This document shows, piece after piece, positions 36,394-43,981 of a DNA stretch of 64,000 nucleotides. The stretch is from the NCBI GenBank assembly GCA_015272325.1, contig JACYLU010000009.1, positions 62,001-126,000 of the forward strand, read 5' to 3'. A program made the translations under genes and the position numbers. Numbering within the stretch: position 1 is the first letter of the stretch; every line of letters starts with the position of its first letter. The DNA comes from Synechococcales cyanobacterium C42_A2020_086 (GTDB lineage Bacteria > Cyanobacteriota > Cyanobacteriia > Elainellales > Elainellaceae). The notes under the pieces were generated by a model, which was given only the letters and a program-made list of their open reading frames with translations, was not told the DNA's origin and searched no databases.

Positions 36394-36807
36394 TCAGGAC
36401 GCAAAAATGGCTTCATCCTGTTGGAATGCTTTGAACTCTAGCGCATTGCCACTGGGATCGAGAAAAAACATCGTTGCCTGCTCACCCACTTCGCCCTGAA
36501 AGCGGATATATGGCTCGATGATGAAGGAAATTTCGTGCTGTCGTAGCCGCTCGGCCAACGCCTGCCACTGTTCCATTTCTAGGATCACGCCCCAATGACG
36601 CACGGGCACCGATTGACCATCGACGGCATTCGTCGGGACGGGTTGAGAGTCTGAACACAGATGGGCTGTGAGCTGATGCCCAAAGAAGTTAAAGTCAATC
36701 CAGTTGGCTGAGGTCCGCCCGACAGCACAGCCCAACACGGTTTCGTAGAAGTGGCGAGTGGTTTGCAGGTCGGTAACGGGAAAAGCGAGGTGAAACGGTC
36801 TAATCAT
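36394..36807 (-). CDS. VOC (glyoxalase/dioxygenase superfamily) protein
   Basis: Vicinal oxygen chelate family protein of 137 aa with the usual two-beta-alpha-beta-beta-beta-module pattern. Metal-ligand candidates are H6 (FHLAFPVTDL), H72 in VRHWGVILEM and the C-terminal glutamate in FFLDPSGNALEFKAF. The sequence is close to a branch of VOC dioxygenase-like proteins that take part in ring cleavage or unknown reactions, so substrate cannot be given. The start ATG at 36807 is clear. It is a single gene, convergent with the glycosyltransferase pair. Confidence 0.88.
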   Translation of the reverse strand: MIRPFHLAFPVTDLQTTRHFYETVLGCAVGRTSANWIDFNFFGHQLTAHLCSDSQPVPTNAVDGQSVPVRHWGVILEMEQWQALAERLRQHEISFIIEPYIRFQGEVGEQATMFFLDPSGNALEFKAFQQDEAIFAS

Positions 36808-37158
36808 AGCGATTCTTCGTGAGATGATGACCCGATGGTCTATGATGACATTTTCTTAACGGACAGTGCAGACAGGGCAATGTTGCCTAAGATAGACCGG
36901 AGTCAAGGGCTAGGTAGAGAGCAGACCAAGTCAACGAAGGCAGAGGATGGGATAGACGTGCCGATGGATGCGCCCTTCACCCCTACCTAGAGAGACCGCA
37001 CGATTGTGCCCTAGTCAGGCTAAGTCGCAAAACTAATCGCAAAACTAAAGATTTATTGAAATAACGATCTGCTTCCTATAGAGTGCGCTATATATGGCGC
37101 TTTATATTCGCGTTTCTGCCTAGAAAACGCTACATCTGAATAATGAGGCTCAGCAAAC
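36808..37158. other. Intergenic region before the desaturase-like gene
   Basis: A 351-bp spacer between divergent genes. It holds a 12-bp tandem duplication (TCGCAAAACTAA at 37025-37036 and 37037-37048) and an AT-rich stretch around 37085-37115 that may contain the promoter of the desaturase-like gene. No gene or RNA was recognised. Confidence 0.55.
37025..37048. repeat. 12-bp tandem duplication
   Basis: TCGCAAAACTAA is present twice without a gap, about 110 bp before the desaturase-like start codon. Confidence 0.9.
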
Positions 37159-38169
37159 ATGCTCTGGAGATACACCTGGCGGGATAGTATCCCGTTGACG
37201 ATTACGTTGGGTCAATTGGGTCTAAATATCTGGCTAGCTGCCACTTGGGACAACCGTTCTCTATGGGAAAACCTACTCTTCATGCCTATTTGCGTTTTTT
37301 TATTCTGGTACAACGGATTAGTGGCAAGCCACAACTTTGTGCATACGCCTTGGTTTAAGTCCGATCGGTTAAATCAGCTCTACTTAATTCTCAATTCGAT
37401 CAACATCGGGCTGCCGATGGTGCATTACAGCTGCGAACATTTCAAACACCACCGCTATGGCAATGACCGCCCCGATGCTCAGGGTCGTACCCTTGATCCC
37501 ACCTCAACCTTTGCTGGCGGTAAAAATGGACAGCACGAGCATCCGGTGTCCTACTGTACGCTGGGTCCCTTTCGCATGGATTTTCTGGCCACAGTGCATG
37601 AGGCCCGCAAGAAAGGCGAGACGAAGCAGCTTTGCTTGGAACTGACGGCTTGTGTCCTGGGTCTGCTGCTGTTTCTGGCGATGTCATGGCACTATGTTCT
37701 AGCGATGCTGCTGCCAACGCTCTATTTCGGTTGGGTATTAGAGCATCTAGAGAACTATTACGAGCACTTTGGCGGCATTCCCGAGGATCGCTACGCCAAC
37801 TCCACGAGCTACTATGGTCGCCTCTATAATCTTCTGTTCTGCAACGAAGGCTATCACCAAGAGCATCACCTGCGTCCCGGCGTACATTGGTCGAAGCGGG
37901 AGCAGGTGCGGCTAGAATTGCAAGAGAGTTTAAACCGACCGCATCGCGTGATTTTACGCTTCCCGCCCACACTCGCCTGGTTGGACCATCAGCGAATTGT
38001 GCGTCAGTATATGCAGCCTGAGGTTGCTCCAGCCCTTGCTACCCTCGATGGTCTGCCCGATCTGCTGCCCAGTGATTTGCCCGATTTGCTAGCCAACGAT
38101 TTGCTATCCAATGGTTTGTCCAACAGCTTGTCTGAGGGCTTAGTGACGTCTGAGGTCGTGGTGTCTTGA
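37159..38169 (+). CDS. Membrane fatty acid desaturase-like protein
   Basis: Integral membrane di-iron protein of 336 aa with histidine boxes HNFVH (about 59-63), HFKHH (about 94-98) and HQEHH (about 233-237), plus a further histidine in HLENYYEHFG. Hydrophobic segments flank the boxes, as in the membrane fatty acid desaturase/hydroxylase superfamily. The N terminus is shorter than in acyl-lipid desaturases such as DesA or DesC, and substrate could be a lipid, carotenoid or alkane. The last 45 residues are an unusual run of Leu-, Asp- and Ser-rich short repeats (DLL, NGL, EGL) after the conserved domain. It is not in an operon. Confidence 0.88.
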   Translation: MLWRYTWRDSIPLTITLGQLGLNIWLAATWDNRSLWENLLFMPICVFLFWYNGLVASHNFVHTPWFKSDRLNQLYLILNSINIGLPMVHYSCEHFKHHRYGNDRPDAQGRTLDPTSTFAGGKNGQHEHPVSYCTLGPFRMDFLATVHEARKKGETKQLCLELTACVLGLLLFLAMSWHYVLAMLLPTLYFGWVLEHLENYYEHFGGIPEDRYANSTSYYGRLYNLLFCNEGYHQEHHLRPGVHWSKREQVRLELQESLNRPHRVILRFPPTLAWLDHQRIVRQYMQPEVAPALATLDGLPDLLPSDLPDLLANDLLSNGLSNSLSEGLVTSEVVVS

Positions 38170-38272
38170 GACGGCGAGCCTTAATAGAAATCAACCCGCT
38201 GAGTTCACTCTAGGGTAGACTGAGGAACTGCGCGGGAAGAACTGCACCCTAGCTCCTCTACAATCAGCAATC

Positions 38273-38311
38273 GATTGTCAACTAGATTGTCAACTACTAG
38301 ATTGTCAACTA
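38273..38311. repeat. Three copies of a 12-bp repeat
   Basis: GATTGTCAACTA occurs at 38273-38284, 38285-38296 and 38300-38311, the last after a three-base offset. It lies 57 bp before the aldo/keto reductase start and could act as a repeated binding site or be slippage. Confidence 0.9.
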
Positions 38312-38367
38312 AATGTAAATCAAAATCAAATGTAAGTGGCTCAGCTCTCCGTTCAGCACCTCCATCG

Positions 38368-39363
38368 ATGACCACGCCAAGTTCTCCACAAACCAGTCGT
38401 CACCTCTCATTGCCAATCATGGGATGTGGGACTTGGGCTTGGGGAAACCGACTGCTCTGGGGCTACACCCCGGCAATGGACGGCGAGCTACAGTCTGTGT
38501 TCAATCTCTGTGTTAGCCAGGGCGTGACGCTGTTTGACACGGGCGATTCCTACGGCACGGGGCGCTTGAACGGGCAAAGTGAACGCCTTTTAGGACAGTT
38601 TGCCAAAGCTTATGTCGGTCCGGGTCAGGAGTCCATTTGCTTGGCAACCAAACTGGCAGCCTATCCGTGGCGGCTCACTCGCCAGTCGATGGTGGCGGCA
38701 GGCAAGGCATCAGCGCAACGGCTCGGGCGACCGATTGATCTCGTGCAGATGCATTGGTCTACCGCCAACTATGCCCCGTGGCAGGAGGGTGCCCTGCTCG
38801 ATGGGCTGGCTGATCTCTACGAGCAGGGGCTGGCCAGGGGTGTGGGCCTATCGAACTACGGACCAAAGCGCCTGCAGGTCGTCTATCGTCGCTTTGCCGA
38901 GCGGGGCGTGCCAATCACCAGCTTGCAGGTGCAGTATTCGCTGCTATCAACCTATCCGGTGACCGAACTGGACCTGAAAACTGTGTGTGATTCCCTGGGA
39001 ATTCGCTTGATCGCCTATAGCCCACTGGCATTGGGGCTATTGACCGGCAAGTATCGCGAACGGTCACTGCCAAAAGGCATTCGGGGGGTGCTGTTTCGCC
39101 AATTGCTGCCCAGCATTCAGCCGTTATTGCATGATTTGCAAACCCTAGCAGACACCTATCAAAAAACCATGGTGCAGGTGGCGCTGAACTGGTGCATCTG
39201 CAAAGGTGCAATTCCGATTCCGGGAGCCAAAACCGTTGCCCAAGCCCAGGAGAATTTAGGAGCGCTGGGATGGCAGCTCACTGCGGCAGACGTTGAAGCG
39301 CTAGATCAAACCGCCGCTCGACTCGACAAAAAAATGGTGCAAAATATCTTTCAAACTCGCTGA
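38368..39363 (+). CDS. Aldo/keto reductase
   Basis: NADPH-dependent oxidoreductase of 331 aa from the ATG at 38368. The frame runs back to a TTG at 38275, but that part is encoded by the tandem repeats and is unlike the family. The catalytic set is visible: Asp and Tyr in LFDTGDSYGTG, Lys in CLATKLAAYPW and His in LVQMHWS. The C-terminal GAIPIPGAKTVAQAQENLGAL binds the cofactor phosphate. The family has many small carbonyl substrates and the specific one cannot be read. It converges with the PadR regulator gene with a 29-bp gap. Confidence 0.93.
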   Translation: MTTPSSPQTSRHLSLPIMGCGTWAWGNRLLWGYTPAMDGELQSVFNLCVSQGVTLFDTGDSYGTGRLNGQSERLLGQFAKAYVGPGQESICLATKLAAYPWRLTRQSMVAAGKASAQRLGRPIDLVQMHWSTANYAPWQEGALLDGLADLYEQGLARGVGLSNYGPKRLQVVYRRFAERGVPITSLQVQYSLLSTYPVTELDLKTVCDSLGIRLIAYSPLALGLLTGKYRERSLPKGIRGVLFRQLLPSIQPLLHDLQTLADTYQKTMVQVALNWCICKGAIPIPGAKTVAQAQENLGALGWQLTAADVEALDQTAARLDKKMVQNIFQTR

Positions 39364-39392
39364 ATGCCAGCACCGCTACTGTAGCTTGGCTG

Positions 39393-39941
39393 TTACAGAG
39401 ACGGAGACTCGGACCGCAACTCAGCTATCATCTGCATCAACCAGTCTAAATAAAGCTGTTCTCGCTGAATGGCGAACTCTACAACATATCGCCGCAGTTG
39501 CTGTTCGCGACTGCCGGAACCTGCGGTCAGTAATTTCTTCGCCACAGCCTGACAGTGCGCCAAGGCTTCGCGGCGGGCGGCTTGCTGCTGCTCCAGCAAC
39601 GTCACAATATCGGCATTCGGCAGGTTGGCGGCAAAGTGGAGTTGCACTAGCAGCGGGTCGCGAATCACCGGCAGCGGTTGAAACGAATGCAGCCACCGTT
39701 GCAGGGCCATTCTGCCGCCTTCGGTGACGGAATAGACCTTGCGGTTGGGCCGATCAGGCTGCACTTCCACTTGGCACGCGATCCAGCCCTGCTGCTCGAG
39801 TTTGTCGAGGGTGCGGTAGATCTGCGCCTGATCGGCTGGCCAGAGATGGGCAATGGCATCGTCAAACCAACTTGTTTTCAGGTCATAGCCAGTCATGGGC
39901 TGCTGCTCGAGTAGCCCTAGAATGACATACGCCAGGGACAT
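39393..39941 (-). CDS. PadR family transcriptional regulator
   Basis: Repressor-type regulator of 182 aa. The winged helix-turn-helix is at residues 1-80 (ILGLLEQQPMTGYDLKTSW, AQIYRTLDKLEQQGWIA, VYSVTEGGRMALQRWL). The C-terminal half is a helical dimerisation domain like that of the AphA/Vir branch. The ATG at 39941 is preceded by GGAGG at 7 nt spacing. It is divergent from the small gene at 40128 with a perfect palindrome between them, the usual layout of a PadR regulator with its operator. PadR proteins often sense phenolic or other small toxic compounds. Confidence 0.94.
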   Translation of the reverse strand: MSLAYVILGLLEQQPMTGYDLKTSWFDDAIAHLWPADQAQIYRTLDKLEQQGWIACQVEVQPDRPNRKVYSVTEGGRMALQRWLHSFQPLPVIRDPLLVQLHFAANLPNADIVTLLEQQQAARREALAHCQAVAKKLLTAGSGSREQQLRRYVVEFAIQREQLYLDWLMQMIAELRSESPSL

Positions 39942-40019
39942 GGACGGACCTCCGAACGGTTTTCCGAATCGATGGGTACGCTAAGCCGTACTGTGGACAG
40001 CTATACGCTGCTAAGCAAA

Positions 40020-40043
40020 TTATATATGATTAATCATATATAA
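40020..40043. promoter_or_regulatory. Perfect 24-bp palindrome, likely PadR operator
   Basis: The half-site TTATATATGATT is followed without a gap by its exact reverse complement, giving 24 bp of perfect dyad symmetry. It lies 79 bp before the PadR start and 85 bp before the start of the divergent gene. It has no T-run and would form no useful terminator for either gene. It is the best operator candidate in the window and can control both genes at once. Confidence 0.8.
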
Positions 40044-40127
40044 GATTCGTCTTGCATGGAGGTCTTGTGGAATCCGCTTGAAGGCAGCTTGAAAACGACC
40101 AGTCTTACTGATCTAGGAGACCCAATC

Positions 40128-40541
40128 ATGATTTCAACGTTATCTGCCACAATGCATCCTCAGATTGCTCAGCTAGTTGACCTGCGCCATGCGCTACTGT
40201 CGCTCCATCAAGCGCTGATTACAGTAGAGCGAGATGCCTACGAGCGCTTCTATGGTCGGGTTTCCAGCGAAAAACTCTTGCAGCTCCTGATCGATCATCC
40301 TCAGTTTGACTGGCTGCACCGACTCTCGGAGCTGATCGTGCAAATCGACACTGCCCTACAGGCTGACGATCCCATCACGCCGGCAACGGCAGAGTCGTTG
40401 ATTGCTGCCGCTGATGCACTCCTGACTCCAGCTGAAGACGGAATGGGCTTTGCTCGCCAGTACTTCAAGGCGCTGCAGCGGGACCCAGCGGTGGTGATGG
40501 CTCACGCCACGGTTGTTCCGTTGCTCAGCGTTGAATCATAG
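40128..40541 (+). CDS. Small protein of unknown function divergent from PadR
   Basis: Protein of 137 aa. The ATG at 40128 follows AGGAGA at 9 nt; the frame extends to 40056, which lacks a ribosome site and would place the start very near the palindrome. The product is mostly helical (LRHALLSLHQALITVERDAYERFYG, LSELIVQIDTALQ) with no membrane segment or known catalytic motif. Several histidines and acidic residues occur in the first helices. I do not recognise its family. Sharing an operator with a PadR regulator suggests that it acts in the response which that regulator controls. A good terminator follows. Confidence 0.8.
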   Translation: MISTLSATMHPQIAQLVDLRHALLSLHQALITVERDAYERFYGRVSSEKLLQLLIDHPQFDWLHRLSELIVQIDTALQADDPITPATAESLIAAADALLTPAEDGMGFARQYFKALQRDPAVVMAHATVVPLLSVES

Positions 40542-40631
40542 GCATTGACCCATAAGCGTTGAACGATCAACCACTCATTCTGAGCCAGTTCACTGACCTA
40601 ATCCGTTCACTCAGTTGGTTCACTGATTCAG

Positions 40632-40664
40632 CGACCTGCTTTTTAAGGCGGGTCGTTTTTTTTT
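40632..40664 (+). terminator. Rho-independent terminator after the PadR-linked gene
   Basis: CGACCTGC pairs with GCGGGTCG (8 bp, one G-U) around a short loop and is followed by nine T. It lies 91 bp after the stop codon at 40541. Confidence 0.85.
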
Positions 40665-40787
40665 AGACCTCGTTCGTGATCTGTAGTGATTTCCTAGACA
40701 GATCTCTAGATTGCAGCAATGCCGTCATCACCCAACCGCGTCCCTCGATCTGTGTCAACATACATTAAGACATGCGGCAAGACCTAC

Positions 40788-40820
40788 AGTAAGACACAGT
40801 AAGTAGTAAGACACAGTAAG
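40788..40820. repeat. 16-bp tandem duplication
   Basis: AGTAAGACACAGTAAG occurs at 40788-40803 and again at 40805-40820. The second copy ends 19 bp before the hydrolase start and therefore overlaps its leader or ribosome binding region. Confidence 0.9.
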
Positions 40821-40839
40821 ACAGTCGTACGGCCACCTC

Positions 40840-41904
40840 ATGACTCAGTTTTCCTATAGCCCGCCTTGGTGGCTCCGCAACGGATTAGCGATGACGCTAT
40901 ACACCGCGCTGCGAGTTAGCCGCCGCTGGGAAACCCTGACGGTTGAGCCTGAACCCACCTATCAGCCGCAGCTCTTCTCAGGGGCAGATGGTGTGCCGAT
41001 TTTTGGGAAAATCGCAATGCCGCAGCAGCCTGAGGGCAAGCTCAAGGGCACTATTGTTGGTACCTACGGCATTACTGGCAGTTTAGAAGATCAATGGTTT
41101 CTGAAGATTTTAGGGCGCAAGGCAGTGGCTCAGGGCTACGCCGTAGTTTTGTTCGACTGGCGAGCCCACGGCAAAACGGCAGAGCTATCACCCACCCTCA
41201 CCTCGGATGGGCTGTATGAAGGCGAAGACTTTGTTCGGATTGCCGCTCAAGCCAAGATGCTGGGCTGTCCGGCTCCCTTCTGGTTTACGGGCTACTCGCT
41301 GGGTGGGCAGTTGGCGTTGTGGGCAGTCAAGACGGCACAAACTCTACCGTTTTGGGGCGGCGATCTCGATCTGGCGGAGGCAGAGCTGGGCGGCGGAGCG
41401 GTTATCTGCCCGAGCCTAGACTCCACCCGCTCCTTGACCTATCTAGTGAACGATCGCTGGGGGCGTCAGCTAGAACAAGCCATTACCCGCCAACTAAAAA
41501 AGTTGGCCTGGCGGCTCCACCAACACTATCCCGACGAGATCGACGAAGCGACTCTAGAGCGGGTGCATAGCATCTGGACCTTTGACCAAGAACTGGTCAT
41601 TCCCCGCTTGGGCTTCTCCTCAGTTGAGGAGTATTATGCCGCTAGCAGCCCGCTGCACCAGTTGCCTCACCTCCAAAAGCCAACGCTGATTCTCTATGCG
41701 GCCGACGATCCGCTGTTCGATCCAACGATCGTGCCCGATTTACAGGCAGCCTGTGCTGGTAATCCGGCGATTGATCTAGTGTTAACGGCTTACGGCGGAC
41801 ATGTGGGCTATCTCAGCAGTGCTGCCTGCCAGCGGCAATACAACGATCCGGATCCGTGGTGGGCCTGGAATCGCATTTTGCAGTGGATACAGTCCCACTT
41901 TTGA
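40840..41904 (+). CDS. Alpha/beta hydrolase
   Basis: Alpha/beta hydrolase of 354 aa related to the YheT-type branch. The nucleophile elbow is GYSLGG (near 155), the acid is probably Asp in AADDPLFDP (near 290) and the base His in GGHVGYL (near 327). The segment FDWRAHGKT precedes the elbow as usual. There is no signal peptide; the first 30 residues carry a weak amphipathic stretch. Substrate unknown, most likely a short or medium chain ester. It is a single gene, 298 bp after the PadR-linked gene and 197 bp before the first HU gene. Confidence 0.9.
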   Translation: MTQFSYSPPWWLRNGLAMTLYTALRVSRRWETLTVEPEPTYQPQLFSGADGVPIFGKIAMPQQPEGKLKGTIVGTYGITGSLEDQWFLKILGRKAVAQGYAVVLFDWRAHGKTAELSPTLTSDGLYEGEDFVRIAAQAKMLGCPAPFWFTGYSLGGQLALWAVKTAQTLPFWGGDLDLAEAELGGGAVICPSLDSTRSLTYLVNDRWGRQLEQAITRQLKKLAWRLHQHYPDEIDEATLERVHSIWTFDQELVIPRLGFSSVEEYYAASSPLHQLPHLQKPTLILYAADDPLFDPTIVPDLQAACAGNPAIDLVLTAYGGHVGYLSSAACQRQYNDPDPWWAWNRILQWIQSHF

Positions 41905-42049
41905 TGTCACTGCTGTGATGTCACCGTTGCTTGACCCAGCTCAATATTGCCCGAGCAAAAAATACCTCAGCTAAAATTAGATAAAAAAGATAAAAAAACG
42001 GCAAAGGATCGAAAAACTGAGATCAAAACGACGCGCTCTCGAAATTGCT

Positions 42050-42069
42050 GAACTATAATTCACGGCGAT
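42050..42069 (+). promoter_or_regulatory. Promoter segment of the first HU gene
   Basis: GAACTATAATTCACGGCGAT contains a consensus TATAAT at 42054-42059. The same 20-bp segment with four changes precedes the second HU gene at 43218-43237. No good -35 box is visible at 17 bp. Transcription would start near 42066, giving a leader of about 35 nt. Confidence 0.6.
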
Positions 42070-42101
42070 GTTGTATCTAACGTTCAGCCTGTGGAAAAGC
42101 T

Positions 42102-42434
42102 ATGAACAAAAGTGAGTTGATTGATTCGGTGGCCGCTAAAGCCTCGGTGTCCAAGAAAGAAGCCGATGCGGTTGTTAGCGCAATGATGGATTCAATTATG
42201 GAAGCCGTTGCAGGTGGGAGCAAGGTTACCTTGGTGGGCTTCGGCACCTTTGAGGCACGGGATCGCCAAGCCCGCGAGGGACGTAACCCCAGCACCGGGC
42301 AGCCCTTGCAAATTCCGGCAACGCGCGTCCCCGCCTTTTCAGCTGGGAAGCTATTCAAAGATAAAGTGGCTCCCGGCAACACGCAGAATGCTTCTGCCAG
42401 CGCCAAGCAGTCAACTGCGAAAGCCAAAAAATAG
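42102..42434 (+). CDS. hup: HU family DNA-binding protein with basic tail, copy 1
   Basis: Nucleoid protein of 110 aa. Residues 1-90 are a complete HU domain: MNKSELIDSVAAKASVSKKEADAVV helices, TLVGFGTFEARDRQAREGRNP and the beta-arm with PATRVPAFSAGKLFK. The last 20 residues (NTQNASASAKQSTAKAKK) are a Lys/Ala/Ser-rich tail not present in copy 2. HU bends and packs DNA. It is followed 26 bp later by the DUF938 gene in the same direction. Confidence 0.96.
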   Translation: MNKSELIDSVAAKASVSKKEADAVVSAMMDSIMEAVAGGSKVTLVGFGTFEARDRQAREGRNPSTGQPLQIPATRVPAFSAGKLFKDKVAPGNTQNASASAKQSTAKAKK

Positions 42435-42460
42435 CGTCTCGTCAGGGCGGCGGCAATCCT

Positions 42461-43144
42461 ATGAGTTTGGATGCACGACAATTTGCTCCTGCCACTCAGC
42501 GTAATCGAGAGCCGATTCTGCGAGTGCTGCTAGAGGTGCTCCCTCCTAGCGGTACAGTTCTAGAAATTTCTAGCGGCACCGGAGAACACGCGATTTACTT
42601 TGCTCCTCGTCTTGCACCGCGCCTTTGGCTGCCTTCAGACCCTGATGCATCGGCACGAGCAAGTATCGCAGCTTGGCGAGAGCAGGAACCGTCCGAAACT
42701 CTGTATCCGCCTCTTGCCCTAGATGTGCGGGAACCTTGCTGGCCGGTAGAGTCTGCCTGTGGGCAACTCTCAACCGATCTGACAACCGATGCGACAGTCA
42801 GGGTCTTACCCGACTTTAGCCGTTATCCCATCACTGCCATTGTGAATATCAATATGATTCACATTGCGCCTTGGTCAGCCTGCTTGGGGCTAATGGCAGG
42901 AGCGAGGCGAATTTTACCGACAGGCGGCGTGCTCTATCTCTACGGACCCTTCAAACAAAATGGTCGACACACAGCCGATAGCAATGCGGCATTCGATACC
43001 GGACTGCAACTGCAAAATCCGGAGTGGGGCGTTCGCGATCTAGAAGCGGTGGTGGCGGCTGCCCAAGCTCAGCAGTTCCAATTCGTTAAAACCTATACCA
43101 TGCCAGCTCATAATCTCTCCGTCGTGTTTCAGAAATCACCTTAG
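42461..43144 (+). CDS. DUF938 / SAM-dependent methyltransferase-like protein
   Basis: Protein of 227 aa of the DUF938 family. It has a methyltransferase-like motif I (VLEISSGTGEHAIYFAPRL) and the family's INMIHIAPW block, then LYLYGPFKQNGRHTADSNAAFD. Family members have the class I methyltransferase fold, but a substrate is not established. It is 26 bp after the first HU gene and probably co-transcribed with it. A second HU gene with its own promoter follows 124 bp later. Confidence 0.92.
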   Translation: MSLDARQFAPATQRNREPILRVLLEVLPPSGTVLEISSGTGEHAIYFAPRLAPRLWLPSDPDASARASIAAWREQEPSETLYPPLALDVREPCWPVESACGQLSTDLTTDATVRVLPDFSRYPITAIVNINMIHIAPWSACLGLMAGARRILPTGGVLYLYGPFKQNGRHTADSNAAFDTGLQLQNPEWGVRDLEAVVAAAQAQQFQFVKTYTMPAHNLSVVFQKSP

Positions 43145-43200
43145 GCTGCAACGATTTGCAACTTTAGGACGCTGCTGTAGAAAACTTTGTAAAATCTGAA

Positions 43201-43220
43201 TTCAACCGCCGAAAGTTGAA
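43201..43220. promoter_or_regulatory. Inverted repeat overlapping the second HU promoter
   Basis: TTCAAC and GTTGAA flank an 8-bp centre. The left arm sits where the -35 box would be for TACAAT at 43222-43227. A protein bound here could block or help this promoter. Confidence 0.45.
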
Positions 43221-43237
43221 CTACAATGCTGGGCGAT
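43218..43237 (+). promoter_or_regulatory. Promoter segment of the second HU gene
   Basis: GAACTACAATGCTGGGCGAT, with -10 TACAAT at 43222-43227, matches the promoter segment of the first HU gene at 16 of 20 positions. This indicates that the gene was duplicated with its control region or that both are read by the same regulator. Confidence 0.6.
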
Positions 43238-43268
43238 TGATCATTATTTACTTTTGGGTATTCCACTC

Positions 43269-43544
43269 ATGAACAAAGGCGAATTAGTTGATGCTATTGC
43301 TGAGAAAACTCAAGCTACGAAGAAGGAAGCAGACGCTGTACTTACGGCTGTAATCGAATCGATCATGGAAGCAGTTGCAGCTGGAGACAAAGTAACGCTA
43401 GTTGGCTTCGGGACGTTTGAACCGCGCCAGCGTTCGGCTCGGGAGGGTAGAAATCCGCAAACTGGAAAAGCCCTGAAAATTCCAGCAACGACGGTTCCCG
43501 CTTTCTCGGCAGGCAAGCAGTTTAAAGAAAAAGTAAGCGGCTGA
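43269..43544 (+). CDS. hup: HU family DNA-binding protein, copy 2
   Basis: HU protein of 91 aa, the usual size, from the ATG at 43269 (five extra in-frame codons upstream are unlikely to be used). It has MNKGELVDAIAEKTQATKKEADAVL, TLVGFGTFEPRQRSAREGRNP and PATTVPAFSAGKQFKEKV. It lacks the basic tail of copy 1. Two HU genes so close together with similar promoters are unusual, since many cyanobacteria have one. Confidence 0.96.
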   Translation: MNKGELVDAIAEKTQATKKEADAVLTAVIESIMEAVAAGDKVTLVGFGTFEPRQRSAREGRNPQTGKALKIPATTVPAFSAGKQFKEKVSG

Positions 43545-43981
43545 GGGTTCTGTGGGTTGACCCGTTGGACCGAGTCGTTTAGCTGCGGTTTTAGTAGCAA
43601 TTCTGGTCGAGTACATTTTGAGTTGCGCATTAAGCGGCTGTTCCTGGCAAAACTATACTAGTGCTGGGGCAGCCGCAATGATGTTGGTTGGTCGATGTTG
43701 TTTAGCAAATGGGACTCGGTCGAGGGGGTAGGGTCGAGGATTCCAGGAGTGACTGAGGGAGATTCTCTAGTCAGGCTGCAAGAGGCAGGGGAATGAATCC
43801 GGCTAGAGATGAGTCAGGTGCGGCAAGGTTATCTATAACCAGCGGTGGCGTTTTGTGCCCCAAAGCGGCAATAGATTTGGCAGAATAGGGTGGAGTTCTC
43901 GCTCCCGGCTGGATCGATCCTGGGTGCACGGATGCGCTATCCTAGTTAAGCCATTTTCGCTATTTTTAATTACTGTTAAGC
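43545..43981. other. Intergenic region between HU and sigma factor genes
   Basis: A 437-bp spacer, purine-rich in its middle part (around 43720-43820). I see no gene, strong terminator or RNA in it. The promoter of the sigma factor gene probably lies near 43930-43975, where the sequence becomes AT-rich. Confidence 0.5.

Noticed and set aside
43545-43981. tRNA or small RNA in the HU-sigma spacer
   Set aside because: No T-loop consensus or cloverleaf-forming arms could be found; the G-rich composition alone is not evidence.
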